From: Streptomyces sp. NBC_00683
GTDB lineage: Bacteria > Actinomycetota > Actinomycetes > Streptomycetales > Streptomycetaceae
Direction: 5' to 3'
Assembly (NCBI RefSeq): GCF_036226745.1
Contig: NZ_CP109013.1
Span: forward strand, 5,270,001-5,334,000
DNA: 64,000 nucleotides
Shown here: piece by piece, positions 34,904 through 42,548 of the stretch
How positions within the stretch are numbered: position 1 is the stretch's first letter
How the letters are laid out: every line of letters starts with the position of its first letter
Notes under the pieces: generated by a model
Seen by the model: only the letters and a program-made list of their open reading frames with translations
Database searches by the model: none
What the model was told of the DNA's origin: nothing
Made by a program: the position numbers and the translations under genes

Positions 34904-36303
34904 CCTACCCGAACCAGCCCCGGCAGGACGGCCCGTACCCGCCGGACGGCGAGTACGGCCGGTACGGCGCGGACAGCAGGCACGGCGAGTACGTCCAGTA
35001 CCCGCCCGCCGGCAGCCCCTTCGCCGCCGAGCCCGTCGCCCACCCGCAGACGGTCCCCGGAGCCCGTCCGGAGCACGTCGGTGCGTTCCCGGACCCGACC
35101 CGGACGGCTCGCCACGCCGCCCCGCCCACCGCCCCACCCCCCGTGCCCGGCCCGGCGGCCGGCGCCGGGGCCGCCCCGGCCGCCAAGCCGGGACGGGACC
35201 GCTATCTCGACGTCCTGAGGGCCGTGGCCCTCGTCCGCGTCGTCTTCTTCCACCTCTTCGGCTGGGCCTGGCTGACCGTCCTCTTCCCGTCCATGGGCGT
35301 GATGTTCGCCCTGGCCGGTTCGCTGATGGCCCGCTCGCTGGCCCGCCCCGCGGGAAGCGTGATCCGCAGCAGGCTGCGCAGGCTGCTCCCGCCGATGTGG
35401 GCGTTCTCGCTCGTCGTCGTGCCGGTGATGTTCGCGCTGAGCTGGAAGCCCGTCCGCGAGGAGGGGCTGTGGTGGTTCGTCAAGATCGCCTACTACATCT
35501 TCCCGGTGGGCACCCCGCCGTACCCGGAGGAGAACGGCTCGACCGGCGGCTGGCTGGAGCTGACCTGGGCCGACCAGGCGGCGGGCCCGCTCTGGTACCT
35601 GCGCGCCTACCTCTGGTTCGTGCTCGCCTCGCCCCTGCTGCTGAAGGCGTTCCGCAGGCTGCCGTGGGTGACGCTGCTCGCCCCGATCGGCCTCACGGCC
35701 GTGATCGGTACCGGCCTGGTGACGGTCCCCGGCACGTTCGGTGAGGGTCTCGCCGACTTCGCCGTGTTCGGCTCCTGCTGGATCCTGGGCTTCGCCCACA
35801 ACGACGGGCTGCTGAAGAAGATCCCGCGCTACCTGGCGGTGTCGTCCGCCGCGATCGTCATGGGCTTCGGCCTGTGGTGGGCGTCCGGCCACCTCACCGA
35901 GGAGGGCTGGAACCTGGACGAGATCCCGCTGGCCCAGGCCACCTGGTCCCTCGGCTTCTGCGCGATCCTGCTCGTGTACGCGCCGTCCTGGCAGAAGCTC
36001 CCCGGAAAGCTCGCCGGGTGGGACAGCCTGGTCACGCTGGCCAACAACAGGGCCGTGACGATCTACCTGTGGCACAACCTGCTGCTGATGGCCGCCGTGC
36101 AACTCGTCGACGAACTCTGGTCCGTCCCGTGGTTCGGCGACACGTTCGGGACGTACATAGAGCAGTCGTACGAAGTGCTGGTCCTGATCGTGATCTGGCC
36201 GCTGATAGGGCTGGCGATCCTGGCGTTCGGCTGGGTCGAGGACGTCGCCGCGAAGCGCCGGCCCCGCCTGTGGCCCAACGGGGCGGACAAGCGCCGGGCC
36301 TGA
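34900..36303 (+). CDS. Acyltransferase-3 family membrane protein
   Basis: 467 residues, ATG overlapping the previous stop by 4 bases. The first ~100 residues are Pro/Tyr/Gly-rich and cytoplasmic. From RDRYLDVLRAVALVRVVFFH onward it is an acyltransferase-3 membrane domain of about ten helices. The conserved arginine/histidine segment lies in helix 1, PLWYLRAYLWFVLASPLLL in the middle, and TIYLWHNLLLMAAVQL near the end. Such proteins move acetyl or other acyl groups onto exported polysaccharides. Tight coupling to the synthase gene implies O-acylation of the same polymer. A terminator hairpin follows. Confidence 0.85.
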   Translation: MTYPNQPRQDGPYPPDGEYGRYGADSRHGEYVQYPPAGSPFAAEPVAHPQTVPGARPEHVGAFPDPTRTARHAAPPTAPPPVPGPAAGAGAAPAAKPGRDRYLDVLRAVALVRVVFFHLFGWAWLTVLFPSMGVMFALAGSLMARSLARPAGSVIRSRLRRLLPPMWAFSLVVVPVMFALSWKPVREEGLWWFVKIAYYIFPVGTPPYPEENGSTGGWLELTWADQAAGPLWYLRAYLWFVLASPLLLKAFRRLPWVTLLAPIGLTAVIGTGLVTVPGTFGEGLADFAVFGSCWILGFAHNDGLLKKIPRYLAVSSAAIVMGFGLWWASGHLTEEGWNLDEIPLAQATWSLGFCAILLVYAPSWQKLPGKLAGWDSLVTLANNRAVTIYLWHNLLLMAAVQLVDELWSVPWFGDTFGTYIEQSYEVLVLIVIWPLIGLAILAFGWVEDVAAKRRPRLWPNGADKRRA

Positions 36304-36312
36304 GGCCGGTGA

Positions 36313-36347
36313 CGGGGGTGCGGCGGGCCGGGCTCACCGCACCCCCG
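36313..36347 (+). terminator. 11-bp hairpin ending the exopolysaccharide operon
   Basis: CGGGGGTGCGG at 36313-36323 pairs with CCGCACCCCCG at 36337-36347, and GGCCG/CGGCC lies just outside. It is close behind the acyltransferase stop. Confidence 0.7.
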
Positions 36348-36456
36348 ACGGCCGAGTGAGAGCAAGGTTGCGCACCGGTCACCTCACGGCACCGCACCGA
36401 AACGCGGCTTCCATACCGTCGGCAGGACAACACCCCGACCCCTGTGGAGGCGCGTG

Positions 36457-37788
36457 ATGGCCGGTCGTTGGATCGAACAGTGGGAGCCGGAGGACGAGAC
36501 CTTCTGGCGCGAGTCCGGTGAGCGTGTGGCACGGCGGAACCTGTGGTTCTCCGTGCTCTCGGAGCACATCGGATTCTCGATCTGGTCCCTGTGGTCCGTC
36601 ATGGTCCTGTTCATGGGACCCGAGTACGGGATCGACCCGGCCGGGAAGTTCTTCCTGATCTCCACGGCCACCCTGGTCGGTGCCGTCGTCCGGGTGCCGT
36701 ACACCTTCGCGGTCGCGATGTTCGGCGGGCGCAACTGGACCATCTTCAGCGCGCTGACGCTCCTGGTGCCGACCGTCGCCGCCTTCATGGTGATGGAACC
36801 CGGGACCTCGTACACCACCTTCCTCGTCGTCGCGGCGCTCACCGGTATCGGCGGCGGCAACTTCGCCTCGTCGATGACGAACATCAACGCCTTCTTCCCG
36901 CTCCGCAAGAAGGGCTGGGCCCTCGGGCTCAACGCGGGCGGCGGCAACATCGGCGTCCCCGTCGTCCAGCTCGTCGGCCTGCTGGTGATCGGCACGGCCG
37001 GTGCCGCGCACCCGCGGATCGTGCTCGGGATCTACGTACCGCTGATCATCGTCGCCGCACTCTGCGCCGCGTTCCGGATGGACAACCTCCGGCCCGTCCA
37101 GAACGACACCGGGGCCGCTCTCCAGGCCGTACGTGAGCCGCACACCTGGATCATGTCGGTGCTCTACATCGGCACCTTCGGCTCGTTCATCGGCTACAGC
37201 TTCGCCTTCGGCCTCGTCCTGCAGACGCAGTTCGGTCGGACCCCGCTGCAGGCCGCCTCGCTCACCTTCATCGGACCGCTGCTCGGTTCCCTGATCAGGC
37301 CCGCGGGCGGCTGGCTCGCCGACCGCTACGGCGGCGCCCGGATCACGCTGTGGAACTTCGCGGGGATGGCCGCGGCGACCGGAGTCGTCGTCTACGCCTC
37401 CGGGATCGAGTCGCTCTCCGTCTTCCTCATCGGATTCATCGCCCTGTTCGTGCTGACGGGACTCGGCAACGGTTCGACGTTCAAGATGATCCCGGGCATC
37501 TTCCACGCCAAGGGGATCAGCAAGGGCCTGCGCGGCGAGGAGGCCTCGGCGTACGGACGGCGGCTGTCCGGTGCGGCCATGGGGCTCATCGGGGCGGTCG
37601 GGGCCCTGGGCGGGCTCGCGATCAACCTCGCCTTCCGCCAGTCCTTCGCGACCTCGGGCGCCGGGACGGCCGCCTTCTGGTCCTTCCTGCTCTTCTACGC
37701 CGTCTGTTTCACCCTCACGTGGGCGGTATACCTTCGCCGGACCGCGCCCGTGCCCGCGAAGCCCCAGCTCAGCTATGCCGAGGTGTGA
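36457..37788 (+). CDS. narK: Nitrate/nitrite MFS transporter (NarK family)
   Basis: 443 residues with twelve membrane segments. The NarK/NasA signature regions are present: RRNLWFSVLSEHIGFSIWSL, ALTGIGGGNFASSMTNINAF (nitrate signature 1 type), WALGLNAGGGNIGVP (signature, Gly-rich), RPAGGWLADRYGGARITLW and LGNGSTFKMIPGIF. The pair of glycine-rich nitrate motifs makes the family call firm. ATG 36457 has GTGGAGG six bases upstream. It is followed by an NnaR-like regulator gene, the known partner in nitrate assimilation control in Streptomyces. Direction of transport (uptake versus nitrite export) is not certain from sequence. Confidence 0.92.
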   Translation: MAGRWIEQWEPEDETFWRESGERVARRNLWFSVLSEHIGFSIWSLWSVMVLFMGPEYGIDPAGKFFLISTATLVGAVVRVPYTFAVAMFGGRNWTIFSALTLLVPTVAAFMVMEPGTSYTTFLVVAALTGIGGGNFASSMTNINAFFPLRKKGWALGLNAGGGNIGVPVVQLVGLLVIGTAGAAHPRIVLGIYVPLIIVAALCAAFRMDNLRPVQNDTGAALQAVREPHTWIMSVLYIGTFGSFIGYSFAFGLVLQTQFGRTPLQAASLTFIGPLLGSLIRPAGGWLADRYGGARITLWNFAGMAAATGVVVYASGIESLSVFLIGFIALFVLTGLGNGSTFKMIPGIFHAKGISKGLRGEEASAYGRRLSGAAMGLIGAVGALGGLAINLAFRQSFATSGAGTAAFWSFLLFYAVCFTLTWAVYLRRTAPVPAKPQLSYAEV

Positions 37789-37813
37789 GGATGACCACAA
37801 GGCGTCAGGCGAC

Positions 37814-37851
37814 GTAACGGGCGGGAAATATATGTGAACCGAGACTGTCAC
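37814..37851 (+). promoter_or_regulatory. GlnR-type binding site upstream of nnaR
   Basis: Four five-base boxes are spaced by exactly six bases: GTAAC (37814-37818), GAAAT (37825-37829), GAACC (37836-37840) and GTCAC (37847-37851). The first pair matches the GlnR consensus gTnAc-n6-GaAAc closely; the second pair is weaker. A 9-bp inverted repeat, CCGAGACTG (37839-37847) with CAGTCTCGG (37862-37870), overlaps its right end. Confidence 0.7.
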
Positions 37852-37918
37852 GCAGGGTTGGCAGTCTCGGTCCTCCGCACCATCGAGCAGCAGCGGGACG
37901 AGAGCCGGGTATCACGCC

Positions 37919-39061
37919 ATGCACGACGACGCACAACACGGGCCCCTCGCGGGCTTCACGGTCGGGGTGACCGCCGCCCGTCGCGCCGAGGAGCTCGGAA
38001 CGCTCCTCCAGCGGAGGGGCGCATCGGTCCTGCACGCCCCCGCCCTGCGGATCGTGCCGCTCGCCGACGACAGCGAACTCCTGGCCGCCACCAAGGAACT
38101 GATCGACGACGCACCCGATGTCGTGATCGCCACCACGGCGATCGGCTTCCGGGGCTGGGTGGAGGCCGCCGACGGCTGGGGCATCGGGGACCAGCTCCTG
38201 GACCTGCTGCGCGGCGTCGAACTGCTCGCCCGCGGACCCAAGGTCAAGGGCTCCATCCGGGCCGCCGGACTCACCGAGGCCTGGTCGCCCGGGTCCGAGT
38301 CGATGGCCGAGGTGCTGGACCGGCTGCTCGGCGAGGGCGTCGACGGACGCCGGGTCGCCCTCCAGCTGCACGGCGAACCGCTGCCGGGCTTCGTCGAGTC
38401 GCTCCGGGCGGCGGGCGCCGAGGTCGTCGGCGTACCCGTCTACCGGTGGATGCCCCCGGAGGACATCGCCCCGCTCGACCGGATGCTCGACGTCACGGTC
38501 GCCCGCGGTCTGGACGCCCTCACCTTCACCAGCGCCCCCGCCGCCGCCTCGTACCTGAACCGGGCGGAGGCACGCGGAATGCTCCCGGAGGTCCTGTCCG
38601 CCCTGCAGCACGACGTCGTCACGGCCTGCGTGGGGCCGGTCACCGCGCTGCCCCTGCAGGCCCGGGGCATCGACACCGTCCAGCCGGAACGCTTCCGGCT
38701 CGGCCCGCTCGTCCAGGTGCTCTGCACCCAACTGCCCGCCCGTGCCCGTACGCTCCCGGTCGCCGGGCACATCCTCGAGATCCGCGGGCAGGCCGCGCTG
38801 GTCGACGGCGCCCTGCGCCCGGTGCCGCCGGCGGGCATGGCCCTCCTGCACACGCTGGCCCGCAGGCCGGGCTGGGTGGTGTCGCGCGCCGATCTGCTGC
38901 GGGCGCTGCCCGGCAGCGGCACGGACGAGCACGCCGTGGAGACGGCGATGGCCCGGCTCCGCACCGCGCTGGGCGTGGCCAGGCTGATCCAGACGGTCGT
39001 CAAGCGCGGCTACCGGCTGGCGCTGGACCCGTCCGCGGACACCAAGTACGCGGACTCCTGA
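37919..39061 (+). CDS. nnaR: HemD-like domain fused to winged-helix DNA-binding domain (NnaR-like regulator)
   Basis: 380 residues. Residues ~8-265 follow the uroporphyrinogen-III synthase fold (GFTVGVTAARRAEELGTLLQ, VVIATTAIGFRGWVEAADGW, DALTFTSAPAAASYL, VVTACVGPVTALPLQARGI). The last ~90 residues are an OmpR/PhoB-type winged helix: LLHTLARRPGWVVSRADLLR, DEHAVETAMARLRTAL and VVKRGYRLALD. This architecture is that of NnaR, which works with GlnR on nitrate/nitrite genes. Its place after narK and behind a GlnR-type site fits. It is probably a regulator rather than a haem-pathway enzyme, though synthase activity cannot be ruled out. Confidence 0.88.
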   Translation: MHDDAQHGPLAGFTVGVTAARRAEELGTLLQRRGASVLHAPALRIVPLADDSELLAATKELIDDAPDVVIATTAIGFRGWVEAADGWGIGDQLLDLLRGVELLARGPKVKGSIRAAGLTEAWSPGSESMAEVLDRLLGEGVDGRRVALQLHGEPLPGFVESLRAAGAEVVGVPVYRWMPPEDIAPLDRMLDVTVARGLDALTFTSAPAAASYLNRAEARGMLPEVLSALQHDVVTACVGPVTALPLQARGIDTVQPERFRLGPLVQVLCTQLPARARTLPVAGHILEIRGQAALVDGALRPVPPAGMALLHTLARRPGWVVSRADLLRALPGSGTDEHAVETAMARLRTALGVARLIQTVVKRGYRLALDPSADTKYADS

Positions 39062-39081
39062 CGGGTCGGTACCGTGCGGGG

Positions 39082-39645
39082 ATGATCAACGACACCCATC
39101 CCCTGGTCGCGGGCGTCCGGCTGAGGCCCGCGACGCCCGGTGACGCCGAGTCCTTCGCCGAGACCCTGACCCGCAGCCGCGCCTACATGCGCCGCTGGGA
39201 GCCCGTACGGCCCGAGGCCTTCTACACCCCGCAGGGCCAGGCCCAGCGCCTGTCCGGGCTGCTGGCGGACCGGGATGCGGGGCGTGCCATGCCCTGGGTA
39301 CTGGCCGACGAGGAGGACCGGGTGGTGGGCGCGATGACGCTCGCGTCGATCGAGCGCGGCCCGTTCCGCAACGCCAGGCTCGGCTACTGGGTCGACGTCG
39401 ACCGGGCGGGCCAGGGGCTGGCGACCGCCGCCGTCGGCCAGGTCTGCGAGATGGCGCGTGACGGGCTCGGGCTGCACCGGATCGAGGCAGGGACGGTCGT
39501 GGACAACACGGCCTCGCAACGGGTGCTGGCGAAGGCCGGGTTCGAGCTCATCGGTACGGCGCCGCGCTATCTCCACATCAACGGTGCGTGGCAGGACCAC
39601 CGGATGTTCCAGCGGATCCTGCACGACGGACCGCCGCAGCGCTGA
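39082..39645 (+). CDS. GNAT acetyltransferase (RimJ/RimL type)
   Basis: 187 residues: VRLRPATPGDAESFAETLT, YMRRWEP, WVLADEEDRVVGAMTLASIE, RLGYWVDVDRAGQGLATAAV (acetyl-CoA loop QGLATAA) and LHRIEAGTVVDNTASQRVLAKAGFELIG, which are the typical Acetyltransf_3 signatures. Family members acetylate N-termini of ribosomal proteins or small molecules; the substrate is unknown. TACCGT six bases before the ATG could be a leaderless promoter. Its last 68 bases overlap the converging GNAT gene on the other strand. Confidence 0.88.
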   Translation: MINDTHPLVAGVRLRPATPGDAESFAETLTRSRAYMRRWEPVRPEAFYTPQGQAQRLSGLLADRDAGRAMPWVLADEEDRVVGAMTLASIERGPFRNARLGYWVDVDRAGQGLATAAVGQVCEMARDGLGLHRIEAGTVVDNTASQRVLAKAGFELIGTAPRYLHINGAWQDHRMFQRILHDGPPQR

Positions 39646-40201
39646 GCGGTTGCCGGGGTGCGGGCGGTGCGTGCCGGACGTGCCGGTGGCCGTCGAGCGG
39701 ATACTGCGGCGGCAGCGCGGAGATGACCTCGGCCAGCGGGTAGCCGGCCTTCTCCGCGACCCGGCAGGACGCCTCGTTGTCCACCTGGTGGAGCAGCTCC
39801 AGCCGCCGCAGGCCCTCCGCGGCGAGCGTCGTGAACGCCCAGTCGGTGAGCGCCTGGAGGGCTCGTGAGGCCACGCCGCGGCCGCGTGCCGCCGCCGTGG
39901 TCCAGTAGCCCGCCTCGGCGCTCTCCGCACCCGGTACCGGGCGTTTCAGGGCGAGGTTGCCGACGAGTTCGCCGCCCCGCGCCGTATCGGTCACGGCGAA
40001 GCTGAAGCGGCTGCCGGACGCCCAGCCGTCCCGCTGGACCGCCAGCCACCGTTCCGCGTCCGCGACGTCGGACACCGGGACCCGCACCCACTGGCGCATC
40101 GCCGGGTCGTCGTACGCCGTGAGGAGCGCCGGGATGTCGTCCGGACGCCAGGGGCGCAGCAGCAGCTGCCCGGCCGTCAGCGTGACCGTCTCGTCGTTCA
40201 T
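39578..40201 (-). CDS. GNAT acetyltransferase, converging paralog
   Basis: 207 residues from an ATG at 40201. It has the same fold as the previous gene: LLLRPWRPDDIPALLTAYDD, FAVTDTARGGELVGNLALK, AGYWTTAAARGRGVASRAL (acetyl-CoA loop RGRGVA) and LRRLELLHQVDNEASCRVAEKAGY. The last ~30 residues (Pro/Ala/Arg-rich) are encoded opposite the end of the neighbouring GNAT gene and look like a non-conserved tail created by read-through to a later stop. The frame is open upstream of 40201, but codon usage and homology begin at MNDETVTLTAG. Confidence 0.82.
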   Translation of the reverse strand: MNDETVTLTAGQLLLRPWRPDDIPALLTAYDDPAMRQWVRVPVSDVADAERWLAVQRDGWASGSRFSFAVTDTARGGELVGNLALKRPVPGAESAEAGYWTTAAARGRGVASRALQALTDWAFTTLAAEGLRRLELLHQVDNEASCRVAEKAGYPLAEVISALPPQYPLDGHRHVRHAPPAPRQPLSAAAVRRAGSAGTSGGPATHR

Positions 40202-40310
40202 GGGGACACGGTACGGCGGTGGCCGGGGCGGCAGGAGGGGTTCCGGGCAGGGCCGGGGACGGGCACTCTGGAGGTGACTCCCACGGTGACCCCAGGGCGG
40301 TGACAGGCGC

Positions 40311-40901
40311 ATGGCGGCGGGCACGAGCTCGTACGGCTGGCGTTTCGACGCGGGCCGTATCTGTCTGGACCTGGTGGCGACGGGGGTGGGGAGCTCCGGA
40401 GCCTGCGAGCAACTGGACCGCCCCGCACGGCTCGCCGACTGGCTGGTGGCGTCCGGGCTGGTCCCGAAGGGGACGCCGCTGACGGCTGTGGACGACACCT
40501 GGGTCGCGCGCTTCTGGGAGTTACGGGCGGGCATCGACCTGCTGGTGACCGCCGAGCTGGCCGGCCGCGGCGACGACGGTGCCCTGGACCGGATCAACGC
40601 ACTCGCGGCCGTGCCGACCCCCGGCCTGCGGGCCGTACGGGGCAAGGGCGGCGTGCTCGTACGGGCGCTGAGCGCGGGCCCCGCGTGCGACGGGCTGCTG
40701 GCGGCGGTGGCCCGGGACGCCGTGGATCTGCTGACGGATCCGGTGGCCAGGGAGGGGCTGCGCCGCTGCGAGGGCGATGCCTGCCGGCGGCTCTACCTGG
40801 ACACGTCGCGGGGGCGGCGGCGCCGCTGGTGCTCCAGCGAGGTCTGCGGCAACCGGGAGCGGGTGGCCCGGCACCGCCGCCGGGTCAAGGCCGTTCAGTA
40901 G
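40311..40901 (+). CDS. ABATE/CGNR zinc-finger protein
   Basis: 196 residues. The N-terminal ~130 residues match the ABATE domain (RICLDLVATGV, RLADWLVASGL, FWELRAGIDLLV). The C-terminal ~45 residues are a CGNR zinc finger: CEGDACRRLYLD, then WCSSEVCGNRERVARHRRR, giving C-x4-C and C-x4-C ligands with the name-giving CGNR. Proteins of this class are thought to be stress-linked transcription regulators; no target is known. It lies between acetyltransferase genes and the sigma-factor operon with no coupling to either. Confidence 0.88.
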   Translation: MAAGTSSYGWRFDAGRICLDLVATGVGSSGACEQLDRPARLADWLVASGLVPKGTPLTAVDDTWVARFWELRAGIDLLVTAELAGRGDDGALDRINALAAVPTPGLRAVRGKGGVLVRALSAGPACDGLLAAVARDAVDLLTDPVAREGLRRCEGDACRRLYLDTSRGRRRRWCSSEVCGNRERVARHRRRVKAVQ

Positions 40902-41004
40902 AACGCGAGTCGAAAAAGAAAGTTGTGAGTGCGTTGAATGAACCGGCACGCGCGTGCGTATCGATGGTCACAGAGCTCGACAGGGTCTCGACCAGGAGGA
41001 TCGT

Positions 41005-41592
41005 GTGCGCAAGGATGCGGCCGTGGCCGATGACCGTCCGCACAGGGCTCGACATCGCAGTGAACCGCCCCGATCACCCTCCGACGTCCCCGACGAGGAG
41101 CTGATGCGGGCGCTCTACCGCGAACACGCCGGTCCCCTGCTCGCCTACGTACTCCGCCTTGTCGCGGGTGACCGCCAGCGGGCCGAGGACGTTGTGCAGG
41201 AAACGCTCATCCGTGCCTGGAAGAACGCCGGTTCGCTCAACCGGGCCACCGGCTCAGTCCGCCCCTGGCTGGTGACGGTCGCCCGGCGCATCGTCATCGA
41301 CGGCCACCGCAGCCGGCAGGCCCGGCCGCGCGAGGTCGATCCGTCGCCGCTGGAGGTCATTCCCGCGGAGGACGAGATTGACAAGGCGTTGTGGCTGATG
41401 ACGCTCTCGGACGCGCTCGACGATTTGACCCCGGCTCACCGGGAAGCATTGGTCGAGACCTACTTCAAGGGCCGTACGGTCAACGAGGCCGCCGAGGTAC
41501 TCGGCATCCCCAGCGGGACTGTGCGATCCCGGGTTTTCTACGCACTTCGTTCGATGAAGCTCGCACTCGAAGAGAGGGGGATCACGGCATGA
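41005..41592 (+). CDS. sigU: ECF RNA polymerase sigma factor (SigU-like)
   Basis: 195 residues from a GTG at 41005 with AGGAGGA five bases upstream. Region 2 is LMRALYREHAGPLLAYVLRL, AEDVVQETLIRAWKN and RPWLVTVARRIVIDGHR. Region 4 is LTPAHREALVETYFKGRTVN, EAAEVLGIPSGTVRSRVFYAL. The next gene, overlapping by ATGA, encodes a zinc anti-sigma factor, the standard partner arrangement. The symbol is based on family and on gene order next to a HelD gene, as I recall for S. coelicolor sigU. The upstream 100 bases have a 12-bp palindrome GCACGCGCGTGC at 40946-40957, but I see no clear ECF promoter for self-activation. Confidence 0.82.
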   Translation: MRKDAAVADDRPHRARHRSEPPRSPSDVPDEELMRALYREHAGPLLAYVLRLVAGDRQRAEDVVQETLIRAWKNAGSLNRATGSVRPWLVTVARRIVIDGHRSRQARPREVDPSPLEVIPAEDEIDKALWLMTLSDALDDLTPAHREALVETYFKGRTVNEAAEVLGIPSGTVRSRVFYALRSMKLALEERGITA

Positions 41593-42464
41593 GCGACCAC
41601 GAGTGGCTGCCGTTCGGGCCCCGGCCGACGGGTCCCCGCGGCCCCTCGGGGCCGTCAGGCCCCCCACGCCCGTCCGCGGGCCCCTTCGAGTTCCCCGTGG
41701 AAGGCCCGGAGCACGACGCCGCGGGTGCCTACGTCCTGGGCATCCTGGACGACGCCGAGGCGAGCGCCTTCGAGGCGCATCTGGCCGGCTGTGCGCTGTG
41801 CGCCGCCCACCTCGACGAGTTCGCCGGGATGGAACCCATGCTGGCGATGCTCGCGGAGGCCCCCGCGGCCCTCCCCGGTGCCCGCCCCGTGCCGCACGTC
41901 CCCGAGCGGCCGGCGCCGCGGCTGCTGGACAGCCTGGTCGACGAGGTTGCGCAGAAGCGGGCGCAGCGGCGGCGGCGCAGCAGATATCTGATCGCGGCGG
42001 CAGCGGTTCTCGTGATCGGCGGCCCCGTGGTCGCGGTCACGGCCACGGGCGACGACACCTCCGGGAAGTCGGTCCAGGCGGCCGATCCCCATCCGACGAG
42101 CCCCGCCGAGGACGCCTTCTTCCACCACATGACGGAGAAGCTGCAGGCGACGGATCCCACCACCCGGGTCGACGCCACGGTCGGAATGGAGCCCAAGGCC
42201 TGGGGGACGCACACGGTCCTGCAACTGAAGAACGTCAAGGGCCCGCAGAAATGCAGCCTGATCGCCGTGTCCAAGACCGGCGAGGAGGAGGTCGTCACCT
42301 CCTGGTCCGTTCCTAAGTGGGGGTACGGGATCGAGAATTCCACCCACGCGACTGCGAAGTACCCGCTGTACGTGCACGGCGGCGCGGCGATGGCGCGCAA
42401 CGACATCGACCACTTCGAGGTGCGCACCTTCGACGGCGAGCGGCTGGTGGAGATCGACGCGTAA
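41589..42464 (+). CDS. Zinc-binding anti-sigma factor, single-pass membrane protein
   Basis: 291 residues, coupled to the sigma gene. The cytoplasmic half has a zinc-associated anti-sigma motif: HDAAGAYVLGILDD, then FEAHLAGCALCAAHLDEF with H-x3-C-x2-C. A Pro-rich N-terminal stretch precedes it. A membrane helix (YLIAAAAVLVIGGPVVAVTA) at ~residue 135-155 leads to an outer domain of ~130 residues with one Cys (KCSLIAVSKTG) and no family I recognise. It should hold the ECF sigma factor inactive until an envelope or secretion signal releases it. It is probably RsuA if the sigma factor is SigU. Confidence 0.87.
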   Translation: MSDHEWLPFGPRPTGPRGPSGPSGPPRPSAGPFEFPVEGPEHDAAGAYVLGILDDAEASAFEAHLAGCALCAAHLDEFAGMEPMLAMLAEAPAALPGARPVPHVPERPAPRLLDSLVDEVAQKRAQRRRRSRYLIAAAAVLVIGGPVVAVTATGDDTSGKSVQAADPHPTSPAEDAFFHHMTEKLQATDPTTRVDATVGMEPKAWGTHTVLQLKNVKGPQKCSLIAVSKTGEEEVVTSWSVPKWGYGIENSTHATAKYPLYVHGGAAMARNDIDHFEVRTFDGERLVEIDA

Positions 42465-42548
42465 ACGCAATACGGGCGGCAGGTGCGCCGGGGGCCCCTT
42501 TTCGCGTACGGTTGACGGCTGCCCAATGCACGTCAGAAGGGGGCCTCG

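Noticed and set aside
36367..36404. Possible GlnR boxes upstream of narK (GTTGC, GTCAC, GCACC, AAACG at 11-base steps)
   Set aside because: Only GTCAC resembles the consensus and the GAAAC that is present is out of register, so I do not call a site.
42465..42548. Rifamycin-associated element before the HelD gene
   Set aside because: The gap has a GGGGGCCCC run and a TTGACG but no long inverted repeat of the expected kind.
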